The translations under genes and the position numbers were made by a program. The notes under the pieces were generated by a model. The model made no database searches. It was not told the origin of the DNA and saw only the letters and a list, made by a program, of their open reading frames with translations. Of a stretch of 19,401 bases of DNA, positions 7,760 through 14,732 are shown piece after piece. Source of the stretch: CAUZEO01 sp963578625 (GTDB taxonomy: Bacteria > Verrucomicrobiota > Kiritimatiellia > SLOV01); the NCBI GenBank assembly GCA_963578625.1, contig CAUZEO010000056.1, positions 1 to 19,401 of the forward strand. Reading direction: 5' to 3'. Numbering within the stretch: position 1 is the first letter of the stretch; each line of letters opens with the position of its first letter.

Positions 7760-8938
7760 TTGAAAGTCATTCTCATTGTTCTCGATTCGGTTGGCATTGG
7801 CCAGGCCCCCGACGCCGCCCTCTACGATGACGAGGGCGCAGCAACTCTCCAGATGACTGCCCGAGCCGTGGATGGTCTGCGGTTGCCTCAGTTAACACGA
7901 CTCGGCCTGGGGAATATTCCGCCCCTCCTGCCCTCCACACCCCCGATCGCCGGCGTCCCACCGATTGCCACCCCGGAAGCGTCCTTCGGCGCGATGCGGG
8001 AGATCTCGGAAGGAAAAGACACCATTACCGGGCATTGGGAGATTGCGGGTCTGGAAATGATTCCAGGCTTTACGATTTTTCCTTCAGGACCGCCCTCCTT
8101 TGCACCTGGGCTGATCGCTGAATTCGAAAAGCGCTCCGGTTTTCGCGTCATTGGCAACTATGCGGCGAGCGGCACGCAGATTATTCAGGACCTCGGAGTC
8201 CAGGCGCTCGAGGAGCGGCGGCTCATCGTCTACACCAGCGGCGATTCCGTGTTTCAGATTGCCGCACACACGGACGCAATGACCCTGGACGAACTTTATC
8301 GCGCGTGCAGGATCGCGCGCGAGCTGTGCGATCCTCTCCGGATCGGCCGCGTAATCGCCCGCCCATTTATCGGCTCAGCCCCCAACTTTGAACGAACCGG
8401 AGATCGAATAGATTTTTCGTACGAAACTGATGAACAGACGATTCTGCAGGCATTGTGCAAGGCTGATCATCAGGTTTTTGCCGTCGGAAAGATTGAAGAT
8501 ATCTTCAACGGAAAAGGAATCACGGAGTCGGATCATACGCCCGATAATCGAAGTTCGCAGAAAGCAGTTGAACGATTCTGCCGCGAGAAGAAGGACGGCC
8601 TAATTTTCGCCAACTTCATCGATTTCGACATGCTGTACGGACATCGCCGGAACCCAAAAGGGTACGCGGAAGCGCTCGAACAGACGGACGCCTGGCTTGC
8701 GGACTTTCTCCCTTCCATGGATTCATCAGACATACTTATCATCACCGCAGATCATGGAAACGATCCGACATTCAAAGGGACCGGGCACACCCGGGAATAC
8801 GTCCCGCTCCTGGTATACCAACCGGGCACAACCGGGGAATCACTGGGGATTCGCAAGGGCTTCTACGATATCGCACAATCGCTGGCAGCTTGGTTTTCTA
8901 TCGATCCGATGCCGCGCGGCAAAGCGTTTCACCCGTAG
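7760..8938 (+). CDS. deoB: Phosphopentomutase
   Basis: DeoB converts (deoxy)ribose 1-phosphate to the 5-phosphate, linking the nucleoside phosphorylases to DeoC in the same window. It is a cytoplasmic, manganese-dependent member of the alkaline phosphatase superfamily. At 392 residues the length is normal. Seen motifs are VLDSVGIG at the N-terminus with a metal-binding Asp, GKDTITGHWEIAGL with the active-site Thr (T88), DFDMLYGHRRN, and ADHGNDPTFKGTGHTRE with the C-terminal metal ligands. The start is TTG at 7760: the upstream in-frame stop at 7748 leaves no other, and homologues begin with MK plus a short strand before VLDS. No Shine-Dalgarno sequence is seen, so translation may be modest. 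It is flanked on both sides by copies of one palindromic repeat and separated from the other deo genes by two minus-strand genes. Confidence 0.96.
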   Translation: MKVILIVLDSVGIGQAPDAALYDDEGAATLQMTARAVDGLRLPQLTRLGLGNIPPLLPSTPPIAGVPPIATPEASFGAMREISEGKDTITGHWEIAGLEMIPGFTIFPSGPPSFAPGLIAEFEKRSGFRVIGNYAASGTQIIQDLGVQALEERRLIVYTSGDSVFQIAAHTDAMTLDELYRACRIARELCDPLRIGRVIARPFIGSAPNFERTGDRIDFSYETDEQTILQALCKADHQVFAVGKIEDIFNGKGITESDHTPDNRSSQKAVERFCREKKDGLIFANFIDFDMLYGHRRNPKGYAEALEQTDAWLADFLPSMDSSDILIITADHGNDPTFKGTGHTREYVPLLVYQPGTTGESLGIRKGFYDIAQSLAAWFSIDPMPRGKAFHP

Positions 8939-9039
8939 CGCGGCGATTGAGTCTTGGACTCCGTTCGGGATTTGACCAGGCGTCAAAACTTTTTTGCTTC
9001 ACGAAACGATCTCCGGCAGAGAAGAATGGCACTCTGACT

Positions 9040-9139
9040 TAAGGCCTAATCATGATCAATTCATTCTCGCGAACGGCGGTCCCCGCCGTGTTCAGAATGG
9101 CTGGGTCATGAAAGGACTACATCGAAACGACAGATTAAG
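9040..9139. repeat. Palindromic repeat element, short copy, downstream of deoB
   Basis: This copy has the same orientation as the one at 7559-7724 but lacks its centre: one arm collapsed into a single hairpin. TCATGATCAATTCATTCTCG is shared exactly at 9050-9069; then a seven-pair stem ACGGCGG-TCC-CCGCCGT (9073-9089), the outer pairing CATTCT/AGAATG, and GGGTCATGAAAGGAC shared exactly to 9117. Similarity continues to about 9139. It occupies the 442-base gap 8939-9380, which otherwise holds a doubtful small ORF (9092-9301) and the terminator at 9343-9378. Confidence 0.85.
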
Positions 9140-9301
9140 CCATTCCCGCCAGAGGAGTGATCGCAGCCACGTCATGAGGAGGAGTATTGCTCCACCTGTG
9201 ATGGCAAGTATCGCGGCCCCGAATGATAGGGCAAGAAGTGCGAAGCGTAGGAGGAATCCTTGCCGATCGACCAGATCCTGACAAGGATTCGGATGCCTCA
9301 T
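9092..9301 (-). CDS. Doubtful small hydrophobic ORF, 69 residues
   Basis: An ATG at 9301 opens a frame with a charged start, a long hydrophobic run (about residues 18-42, FALLALSFGAAILAITGG in part) and then basic residues, so it could be a one-segment membrane peptide. GGGAG lies two bases ahead of the ATG, too close for a good ribosome site. Its last dozen residues are read out of the palindromic repeat at 9040-9139, which argues that the 3' end was made or overwritten by the repeat. I do not recognise a family. It could equally be a non-coding hydrophobic frame. Confidence 0.2.
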   Translation of the reverse strand: MRHPNPCQDLVDRQGFLLRFALLALSFGAAILAITGGAILLLMTWLRSLLWREWLNLSFRCSPFMTQPF

Positions 9302-9342
9302 CACTCCCGCCCAACGGGGACGATCTGGTGTCACACGTACTG

Positions 9343-9378
9343 AAAAAACGTGGGCCACGGGCAGGATGCCCATGGCAC
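9343..9378 (-). terminator. Intrinsic terminator of the TIM-barrel gene
   Basis: On the minus strand, two bases after the stop codon at 9381, a stem of nine pairs with one internal mismatch (CCATGGGCA-TCC-TGCCCGTGG) is followed within seven bases by TTTTTT (9343-9348). This is a textbook intrinsic terminator. The stem-loop also belongs to the repeat family with the TCC/GGA loop seen at 11931-11955 and 12234-12252. Confidence 0.8.
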
Positions 9379-9380
9379 GG

Positions 9381-10157
9381 TCAGACATTGCATATCGCGA
9401 ACGTGTCGCGAAGCGCTTGTTCAAGATCAGCTTTCGGAACCAACTCATGCCCGACATAGCCATTGTAGGACAATTCTGCGATCGCCGCGCATATTCCCCG
9501 GTAGTTCAATTCCTGGGTGTCGTCCATATCCGCACGCCCGGGATTACCGGCGGTGTGGAAATGACCGATCCATTCGATGTTCTCCCGAATCGTCCGAATC
9601 ACATCCCCCTCCATGATCTGCATGTGATAGATATCGTACAACAACTTGACCCTGGGGCTGGAGACCCGCTCGCAAACGGCCACGCCCCAGGACGTGTGGT
9701 CACATTGGTATCCCGGGTGATCGACTTTCGAGTTGAGCAGCTCCAGGTTCAGGTTGATCTTTTTTTCTTCCGCATAGGGCGCGACCCTTCGCAGCCCATC
9801 CGCGACCGCAATGATTCCGTCCTCCTCGTTCAGTCCATCCCGGCGGTTTCCGCTAAGACATATCACCCCGGGTATTCCGAATTCGGCGGCAATTTCGATC
9901 GACAACTTCAGCTCGCTCTCGATCCGGTCATGGTTCGACGGCTCGTTCAAACCGTCCTCAAGCGACTGGTGCCCACACATGCTCGCCACCGCAAGCGAGT
10001 ACCGACGGGCCGTCTCCACGATCTCACCGAATTCGTCATCCCGGTTCCATAGCTCAACGGCGGAATAGCCAATCGCCGAAATTTCACGGAATAAAGATTC
10101 CAATGACATTCCCGGCGTTCTGAAAATAGGGAAACAGACCGATTGTTTAATTTTCAT
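9381..10157 (-). CDS. Sugar isomerase/epimerase TIM barrel, hydroxypyruvate isomerase (Hyi)-like
   Basis: The 258-residue protein is an AP-endonuclease-family-2 TIM barrel, length typical of hydroxypyruvate isomerase (about 258). Features that match Hyi are LNLELLNSKVDHPGY (139-150 region), LLYDIYHMQIMEGD (173-185), GHFHTAGNPGR (199-208) and DTQELNY. Likely divalent-metal ligands are E139, D175, H201 and E238; the third is often Gln in Hyi, so the substrate may differ. It probably isomerises a small hydroxy-keto or sugar substrate in the cytoplasm; hydroxypyruvate/tartronate semialdehyde is the best guess, not a certainty. The start ATG at 10157 is preceded by AAGG only two bases away. It lies downstream of the acyl-CoA synthetase on the same strand across a 192-base gap without a visible gene, and ends in a strong terminator. 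Confidence 0.85.
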   Translation of the reverse strand: MKIKQSVCFPIFRTPGMSLESLFREISAIGYSAVELWNRDDEFGEIVETARRYSLAVASMCGHQSLEDGLNEPSNHDRIESELKLSIEIAAEFGIPGVICLSGNRRDGLNEEDGIIAVADGLRRVAPYAEEKKINLNLELLNSKVDHPGYQCDHTSWGVAVCERVSSPRVKLLYDIYHMQIMEGDVIRTIRENIEWIGHFHTAGNPGRADMDDTQELNYRGICAAIAELSYNGYVGHELVPKADLEQALRDTFAICNV

Positions 10158-10349
10158 AGCCTTGAATAAACCCGTCCAGGCACCCGGAAGTCAAGTTTCG
10201 AACGACATCGAACTCTTGGCCACATGCAGGTGGGGCTTCCCTGGCCATCCGGAGCAAGAAGAAACCATGATTGGCGAATGGGAAGAGCACGCGCCAACCA
10301 TTCCCTCCGCATGGTCATCTCTTGCACTGCCCAGGCCTGGAAGCTCAAT

Positions 10350-11858
10350 CTACTCGCGGTCCGGCAGGTCCTTGAGCCGTAGTTTTCCCATTGCGTTTCG
10401 AGGAAGCCGATCCAGAAAGACAATCCGCTCCGGAACCTTGAACCGGGCAAGGTGTGCGCCGCAATATCTCCTCAGTTCCTCCTCCGTAGTCTCATCACCG
10501 GAGGCGACGACATATGCTTTTGGAATCTCTCCCTTCACAGCGTCCGGCACGCCGATGACGGCAGCCTCTTCTACTGCATGGTGCTCGGACAGGCAGTTAA
10601 TGAGCTCCTGCGGATATACGTTGAATCCGTTGCAGATAATCAGCTCCTTCAAGCGACCGCAAATGACCAGGTTTTCATCGGCATCGAACCTCCCCAGGTC
10701 GCCCGTCCGAAACCAACCGTCTTGAAACGACTCCCGGGTCTTTCCCGGCTGCTTCCAGTACGCCTTCAGCACGTTGGGGCCGCGAACCTGGATTTCCCCG
10801 GTCTCCGCCGCCGGAACAGGGTTCCCGCTATCATCGGCGATTCGAACGCGAACGCCCGGCAACGGTTTCCCGACCGCTCCCTGAACCCGTGGCCCATCAT
10901 ACGGGTTGGATGTGATCATCGCGGTTTCGGACATCCCGTATCTCTCCAGGATCTCGTGCCCGAATGCATCACGAAACCGCGAGAAGGTGTCCGGCGACAA
11001 CGGAGCCGAGCCCGAAACATACAAGCGCATCTGCCCGGGAATTGGACTCCCGGCCAGTACCGCTTCCAGAAGGCGCTCGTACATCGTGGGGACGCCGAAA
11101 AAGAGCGTGCCCCTTTCCTGGTCAAGCGTCTTGAGCACCTGGTCCGCGCGATAGCGGGAATGCAGAAATGTCGTGCACCCGGTGGCCAACGCGCCATGCA
11201 GCCCATTGCACAGACCGTGAATATGAAACATCGGAAGCGTGAGCAGAAACCGGTCTTCCTCAGTCCATCGCCAGCAATCCACCAGGGCGACAATATTGGA
11301 AACAAGATTTCCATGCGTAAGTACTGCTCCCTTTGATCGCCCGGTCGTTCCCGACGTGTAGAGCATCAACGCGGGATCCGCCTCGCGCACCTTGCAAGCA
11401 GGCCCGGTTGACGAACCCATCAAGTCCTGAAACCTCAGCGTGCCACCGGTTTTCGTCTCGGCGGTAACCACGATTTCATGAACACGGGGGAACTTTTCCC
11501 GGAGGGGTTGAAACTCGGAGTACCGGGACTCGTCACACAAAATCACTTTGGGCGCGGAATCCTGAATGAGATGCGTCAACTCGCGGTCACGGTAGAGAAC
11601 ATTCATCGGCACCACGATGGCGCCCAGTTTGAGCCCGGCCAGGTAATACGCGATCAACTCCGGACTGTTCCCCAGGTACATTGCAATTCGATCGCCGTGT
11701 CGAACTCCGCAGCGCCCGGCAAGACCCGAGGCAACCTCGTCGGACATTCGGTTCAATTCACCGAACGTATACCAGCGGTCCGCGAACCGGACCGCCCGTT
11801 TCTGTGCGCGCCCATGCAGGCTCGGCTCAAATAGATCAATTAGATTCATCTTCTGCAT
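10350..11858 (-). CDS. AMP-forming acyl-CoA synthetase, MatB/ACSF3-like
   Basis: A complete ANL-superfamily ligase of 502 residues that activates a carboxylic acid as acyl-AMP and then acyl-CoA. Motifs: P-loop YTSGTTGRSKG (167-177), FHIHGLCNGLHG (211-222), GVPTMYERLL (255-264), SGSAPLS, ERYGMSETAM (305-314), GWFRTGDLG (381-389) and catalytic Lys492 in RNAMGKLRL. The ERYGMSETxMxTSNPYDG and GVPTxYxRLL segments resemble malonyl-CoA synthetases (MatB, human ACSF3), in which the Arg of the latter motif helps bind the second carboxylate; R262 is kept here. Malonate or another short acid is therefore possible, but a medium- or long-chain fatty acid cannot be excluded. Two starts compete, ATG at 11858 and at 11849; the second aligns better with homologues. 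It diverges from deoC across a 464-base repeat-filled gap. Confidence 0.9.
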   Translation of the reverse strand: MQKMNLIDLFEPSLHGRAQKRAVRFADRWYTFGELNRMSDEVASGLAGRCGVRHGDRIAMYLGNSPELIAYYLAGLKLGAIVVPMNVLYRDRELTHLIQDSAPKVILCDESRYSEFQPLREKFPRVHEIVVTAETKTGGTLRFQDLMGSSTGPACKVREADPALMLYTSGTTGRSKGAVLTHGNLVSNIVALVDCWRWTEEDRFLLTLPMFHIHGLCNGLHGALATGCTTFLHSRYRADQVLKTLDQERGTLFFGVPTMYERLLEAVLAGSPIPGQMRLYVSGSAPLSPDTFSRFRDAFGHEILERYGMSETAMITSNPYDGPRVQGAVGKPLPGVRVRIADDSGNPVPAAETGEIQVRGPNVLKAYWKQPGKTRESFQDGWFRTGDLGRFDADENLVICGRLKELIICNGFNVYPQELINCLSEHHAVEEAAVIGVPDAVKGEIPKAYVVASGDETTEEELRRYCGAHLARFKVPERIVFLDRLPRNAMGKLRLKDLPDRE

Positions 11859-11871
11859 CTCTACGGAACCC

Positions 11872-12260
11872 CGGCCGTACCACAGGGATCCGACCCGTGT
11901 AGCGGAGACTCAAGCACGAAGCCAACGCGGTGGCATGGGCTTCCAGCCCGTGTTGCGGAGCCCAAAGCAGTGGCACGGCTACGAGAGTTCCCCCTTCGTC
12001 GTGAACTTTGTCGCCAGCTTTGTCGAACTTCAACTTCCGCCGATTAGGCTCGCGAGTATGCTCACGGGCAAGGATTAACCTAGTCGCGAGCCGACTCGTG
12101 AGCTAAATCGAACCACCAACGCCGATACCCGAACCCGCTTATCCCACACACACTCCCCAATCCGTTACCGACCAGAATCCAGTGGTCATTCACTCTCTTC
12201 CCTATCCTGTGGCTCCGGCGGTGGGCTCCGCTACACGGGTCGGATACCCGTGGTACCGGG
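11872..12260. repeat. Mosaic of dispersed palindromic repeats between divergent genes
   Basis: The 464-base gap 11859-12322 has no convincing gene. Its borders are an inverted repeat: 11872-11907 and 12226-12260 are near reverse complements of about 33 bases (core CCGACCCGTGTAGCGGAG). Between them, 11931-11955 carries a hairpin, CATGGGCT-TCC-AGCCCGTG, of the same design. The minus-strand frame through the left half reads KFDKAGDKVH, then HGLEAHATAL, then YTGRIPVVRPG; such phrases look like translated repeat sequence, not a protein. Around 12046-12105 are several short GCTCGCGAG and GACTCGTGAGC-like words. The promoters of the acyl-CoA synthetase and of the deoC operon must lie in or beside this mosaic; I cannot point to convincing boxes. 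Confidence 0.7.
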
Positions 12261-12322
12261 CTTCTCCCGCGTTTCTCCTCCCTTGATTCCATAGACTGTT
12301 CCAACTACAGTGCCCTCTCGCA

Positions 12323-13249
12323 GTGACCACATCCCGAAAAACCGAAACCCCTGCCTTCCCCGACCTGAGCACCGTGCCGCGGGTCGACCGGGTTGGCGTG
12401 GAGGAACGGTGCGCCCGATTTCAGACTCGAAGCATCAAAAAAGAGTCCAAGCTCTACGCACTCAACCTAGTGCTGAGTATGATCGATCTCACTACGCTGG
12501 AAGGGCAGGACACCCCGGGGAAAGTGAGTCAGCTTTGTTACAAGGCCCGGCATCTTCATGATGCGAATCCAGGTCTCCCGCATGTGGCGGCCGTTTGTGT
12601 GTATCCCACCCTGGTCCGCACGGCGCGCAAGGCACTGGGCGACTCCGGCATTCACGTGGCATCCGTAGCGACGGCTTTTCCCAGTGGCCTTGCGTCCCGG
12701 GAAGTCAAACTACGCGAGACCCGGTTTGCGGTCGACGAGGGCGCGGATGAAATCGACATGGTGATTTCCCGGGGCCATTTTCTCGCGGGAGATTATTCCT
12801 ATGTCTTCGATGAGATCGCGGCCGTCAAACAGGCCTGCGGCGAGTCTCACCTCAAGGTTATCCTGGAAACCGGGGAACTCAGCACGTTCGACAACGTCCG
12901 CAGGGCCAGCGTTCTTGCAATGCATGCGGGAGCGAACTTCATCAAAACCTCCACCGGAAAAGTTCAGCCGGCGGCGACACTCCCCGTCACCTTCGTTATG
13001 CTGCAGGCCATCCGTGACTACTACTGCAAGACAGGGCGAATGGTCGGGATGAAGCCCGCGGGCGGGATTTCAAAAGCGAAGCTCTCCATCCAATACCTGG
13101 TTATGCTTCGGGAAACGCTGGGAAAGGACTGGATGAGCCCGGACTGGTTCCGGTTTGGCGCAAGCAGCCTGGCCAACGACGTCCTGATGCAAATCATGAA
13201 ACAGCAAACCGGGGCTTACCAATCCCTGGATTATTTTTCCAAGGATTGA
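12323..13249 (+). CDS. deoC: Deoxyribose-phosphate aldolase, eukaryotic-like DERA type
   Basis: DeoC splits deoxyribose 5-phosphate into glyceraldehyde 3-phosphate and acetaldehyde. The 308-residue product resembles animal DERA (human 318 residues) along its whole length more than short bacterial DeoC: MIDLTTLEGQDT, LCYKARH, AAVCVYP, VASVATAFPSG, DEIDMVI, LKVILETGEL, FIKTSTGK, KPAGGI and a C-terminal FRFGASSL. Catalytic residues are visible: Schiff-base Lys208 in FIKTSTGK, the second Lys244 in GMKPAGG and Asp145 in EIDMV (E. coli K167, K201, D102). The start is GTG at 12323. The frame is open to 12287 with no better codon, and no Shine-Dalgarno sequence is seen, so the first few residues are uncertain. 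It is first in a tight operon, three bases before the aldehyde dehydrogenase that would consume its acetaldehyde. Confidence 0.96.
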   Translation: MTTSRKTETPAFPDLSTVPRVDRVGVEERCARFQTRSIKKESKLYALNLVLSMIDLTTLEGQDTPGKVSQLCYKARHLHDANPGLPHVAAVCVYPTLVRTARKALGDSGIHVASVATAFPSGLASREVKLRETRFAVDEGADEIDMVISRGHFLAGDYSYVFDEIAAVKQACGESHLKVILETGELSTFDNVRRASVLAMHAGANFIKTSTGKVQPAATLPVTFVMLQAIRDYYCKTGRMVGMKPAGGISKAKLSIQYLVMLRETLGKDWMSPDWFRFGASSLANDVLMQIMKQQTGAYQSLDYFSKD

Positions 13250-13252
13250 ACC

Positions 13253-14725
13253 ATGAGTACCTCGTCCGGATCCAAAATCAGTTTCGACACGGAGTGGGAA
13301 TACTCGCCTGCGCCGGAGAGTACCTCTCACGTCACGATTGAGCCGCAGTACGAACTTTTTATTAACGGTGAGTTCGTTGCGCCCCAAGACGGCACTTACT
13401 TCGAAACCATCAACCCGGCGACGGAAACCGCGATCACGAAAGTTGCTGCCGCGGGGGACGGAGATGTAGACCTCGCCATCCGGGCAGCGCGGGCCGCCTA
13501 CGAGGATTCATGGTCGAAAATTTCCGCCTCCGAACGGGGCAAGTACATGTACCGGATTGCCAGGGTGATCCAGGAGCGGGCTCGCGAATTCGCGGTCGTC
13601 GAATCGCTCGACGGCGGCAAACCCATCCGCGAGTCGCGGGATGTGGATGTTCCACTTGCAGCAGCCCACTTCTTTTACTATGCGGGATGGGCGGACAAAC
13701 TCGAGTACGCTTTCCCGGGCAAGGCGCCGGCCTCCCTGGGGGTCGCGGGCCAGATCATTCCCTGGAACTTTCCCCTGCTCATGGCCGCTTGGAAGATTGC
13801 CCCGGCGCTCGCCACCGGAAATACGGTGGTACTGAAACCGGCGGAGACAACCCCTCTCACCGCGCTGCTCCTCGCGGAAGTTATTCGGGATGCCGGAGTT
13901 CCAGCGGGCGTGGTTAACATTGTGACCGGGGAGGGGTCGACCGGCGCCGCAATTGTCGACCATCCCGGCATCGACAAGATCGCATTCACCGGCTCGACGG
14001 AAGTCGGAAAGATCATTCAGAGGGCCGTGGCCGGCTCTCCGAAAAAGTACACCCTGGAACTGGGAGGCAAGGCCGCCAACATCGTATTCGAGGATGCTGC
14101 GATCGATCAGGCGGTTGAAGGAATCGTCAACGGAATCTTTTTCAACCAGGGTCATGTATGTTGTGCCGGCTCACGCCTCTTCGTGCAGGAGTCCGTCGCG
14201 GAAACCGTGATTGATAAATTGAAAGATCGAATCGAAAAACTTATCGTGGGCGATCCACTCGACAAGAATACCGACATCGGCGCGATCAATTCGAAACCTC
14301 AGCTCGAGAAAATAGAAGAGTATATCCGAATCGGTGAGGCCGAAGGCGCGGAGCTTTACCAATCTGGCTGCGCGGTTCCCACGCAAGGATTCTGGTGCCG
14401 CCCCACCCTGTTTCTCAACACCTCTCAATCGCACCGGATCGTGCAGGAAGAAATTTTTGGGCCGGTGCTCGCGGTGCAGACCTTCCGCACGGTTTCAGAG
14501 GGCATTGAGAAAGCGAACAACACGCCGTATGGGCTTTCCGGCGGCGTTTGGACCGACAAGGGTGCAAAGATATTTCACATGACCAGTAAGATCAGGGCCG
14601 GAGTTTTGTGGGCCAACACCTTCAACAAGTTCGACCCCTCCTCCCCCTTCGGTGGCTACAAGGAAAGCGGCCTCGGGCGGGAGGGCGGCCTGCACGGCCT
14701 GATGCCGTACGTGCGCATGGAGTAA
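13253..14725 (+). CDS. Aldehyde dehydrogenase, catalytic half of a split ALDH16
   Basis: An NAD-dependent aldehyde dehydrogenase of 490 residues, expected to oxidise the acetaldehyde made by DeoC to acetate. The catalytic set is complete: IPWNFP with N172, VVLKP with K195, FTGSTEVGK, general base E269 in LELGGK and nucleophile C303 in NQGHVCCAGSR. The N-terminus WEYSPAPES matches the conserved EYGPxPES opening of ALDH16 proteins, including human ALDH16A1, and the end KESGLGREGGLHGL matches the end of the ALDH16 catalytic part. In known ALDH16 the chain continues into a C-terminal pseudo-ALDH domain; here it stops with TAA and that domain is the next gene. AAGGA lies seven bases before the ATG. 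Position directly between deoC and the partner gene supports joint expression. Confidence 0.93.
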   Translation: MSTSSGSKISFDTEWEYSPAPESTSHVTIEPQYELFINGEFVAPQDGTYFETINPATETAITKVAAAGDGDVDLAIRAARAAYEDSWSKISASERGKYMYRIARVIQERAREFAVVESLDGGKPIRESRDVDVPLAAAHFFYYAGWADKLEYAFPGKAPASLGVAGQIIPWNFPLLMAAWKIAPALATGNTVVLKPAETTPLTALLLAEVIRDAGVPAGVVNIVTGEGSTGAAIVDHPGIDKIAFTGSTEVGKIIQRAVAGSPKKYTLELGGKAANIVFEDAAIDQAVEGIVNGIFFNQGHVCCAGSRLFVQESVAETVIDKLKDRIEKLIVGDPLDKNTDIGAINSKPQLEKIEEYIRIGEAEGAELYQSGCAVPTQGFWCRPTLFLNTSQSHRIVQEEIFGPVLAVQTFRTVSEGIEKANNTPYGLSGGVWTDKGAKIFHMTSKIRAGVLWANTFNKFDPSSPFGGYKESGLGREGGLHGLMPYVRME

Positions 14726-14732
14726 GGGGATC

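Noticed and set aside
7399..7797. Minus-strand open frame of 132 codons across the gap before deoB
   Set aside because: It overlaps both neighbouring genes and its middle is the translated palindromic repeat; no family resemblance.
11836..12033. Minus-strand 65-codon frame upstream of the acyl-CoA synthetase
   Set aside because: It is read through the hairpin repeats and extends into the synthetase start; treated as repeat sequence.
12479..13249. Internal ATG (MIDLTTLEG) as the start of deoC
   Set aside because: About fifty residues before it resemble the N-terminal helices of animal DERA, so the upstream GTG is preferred.
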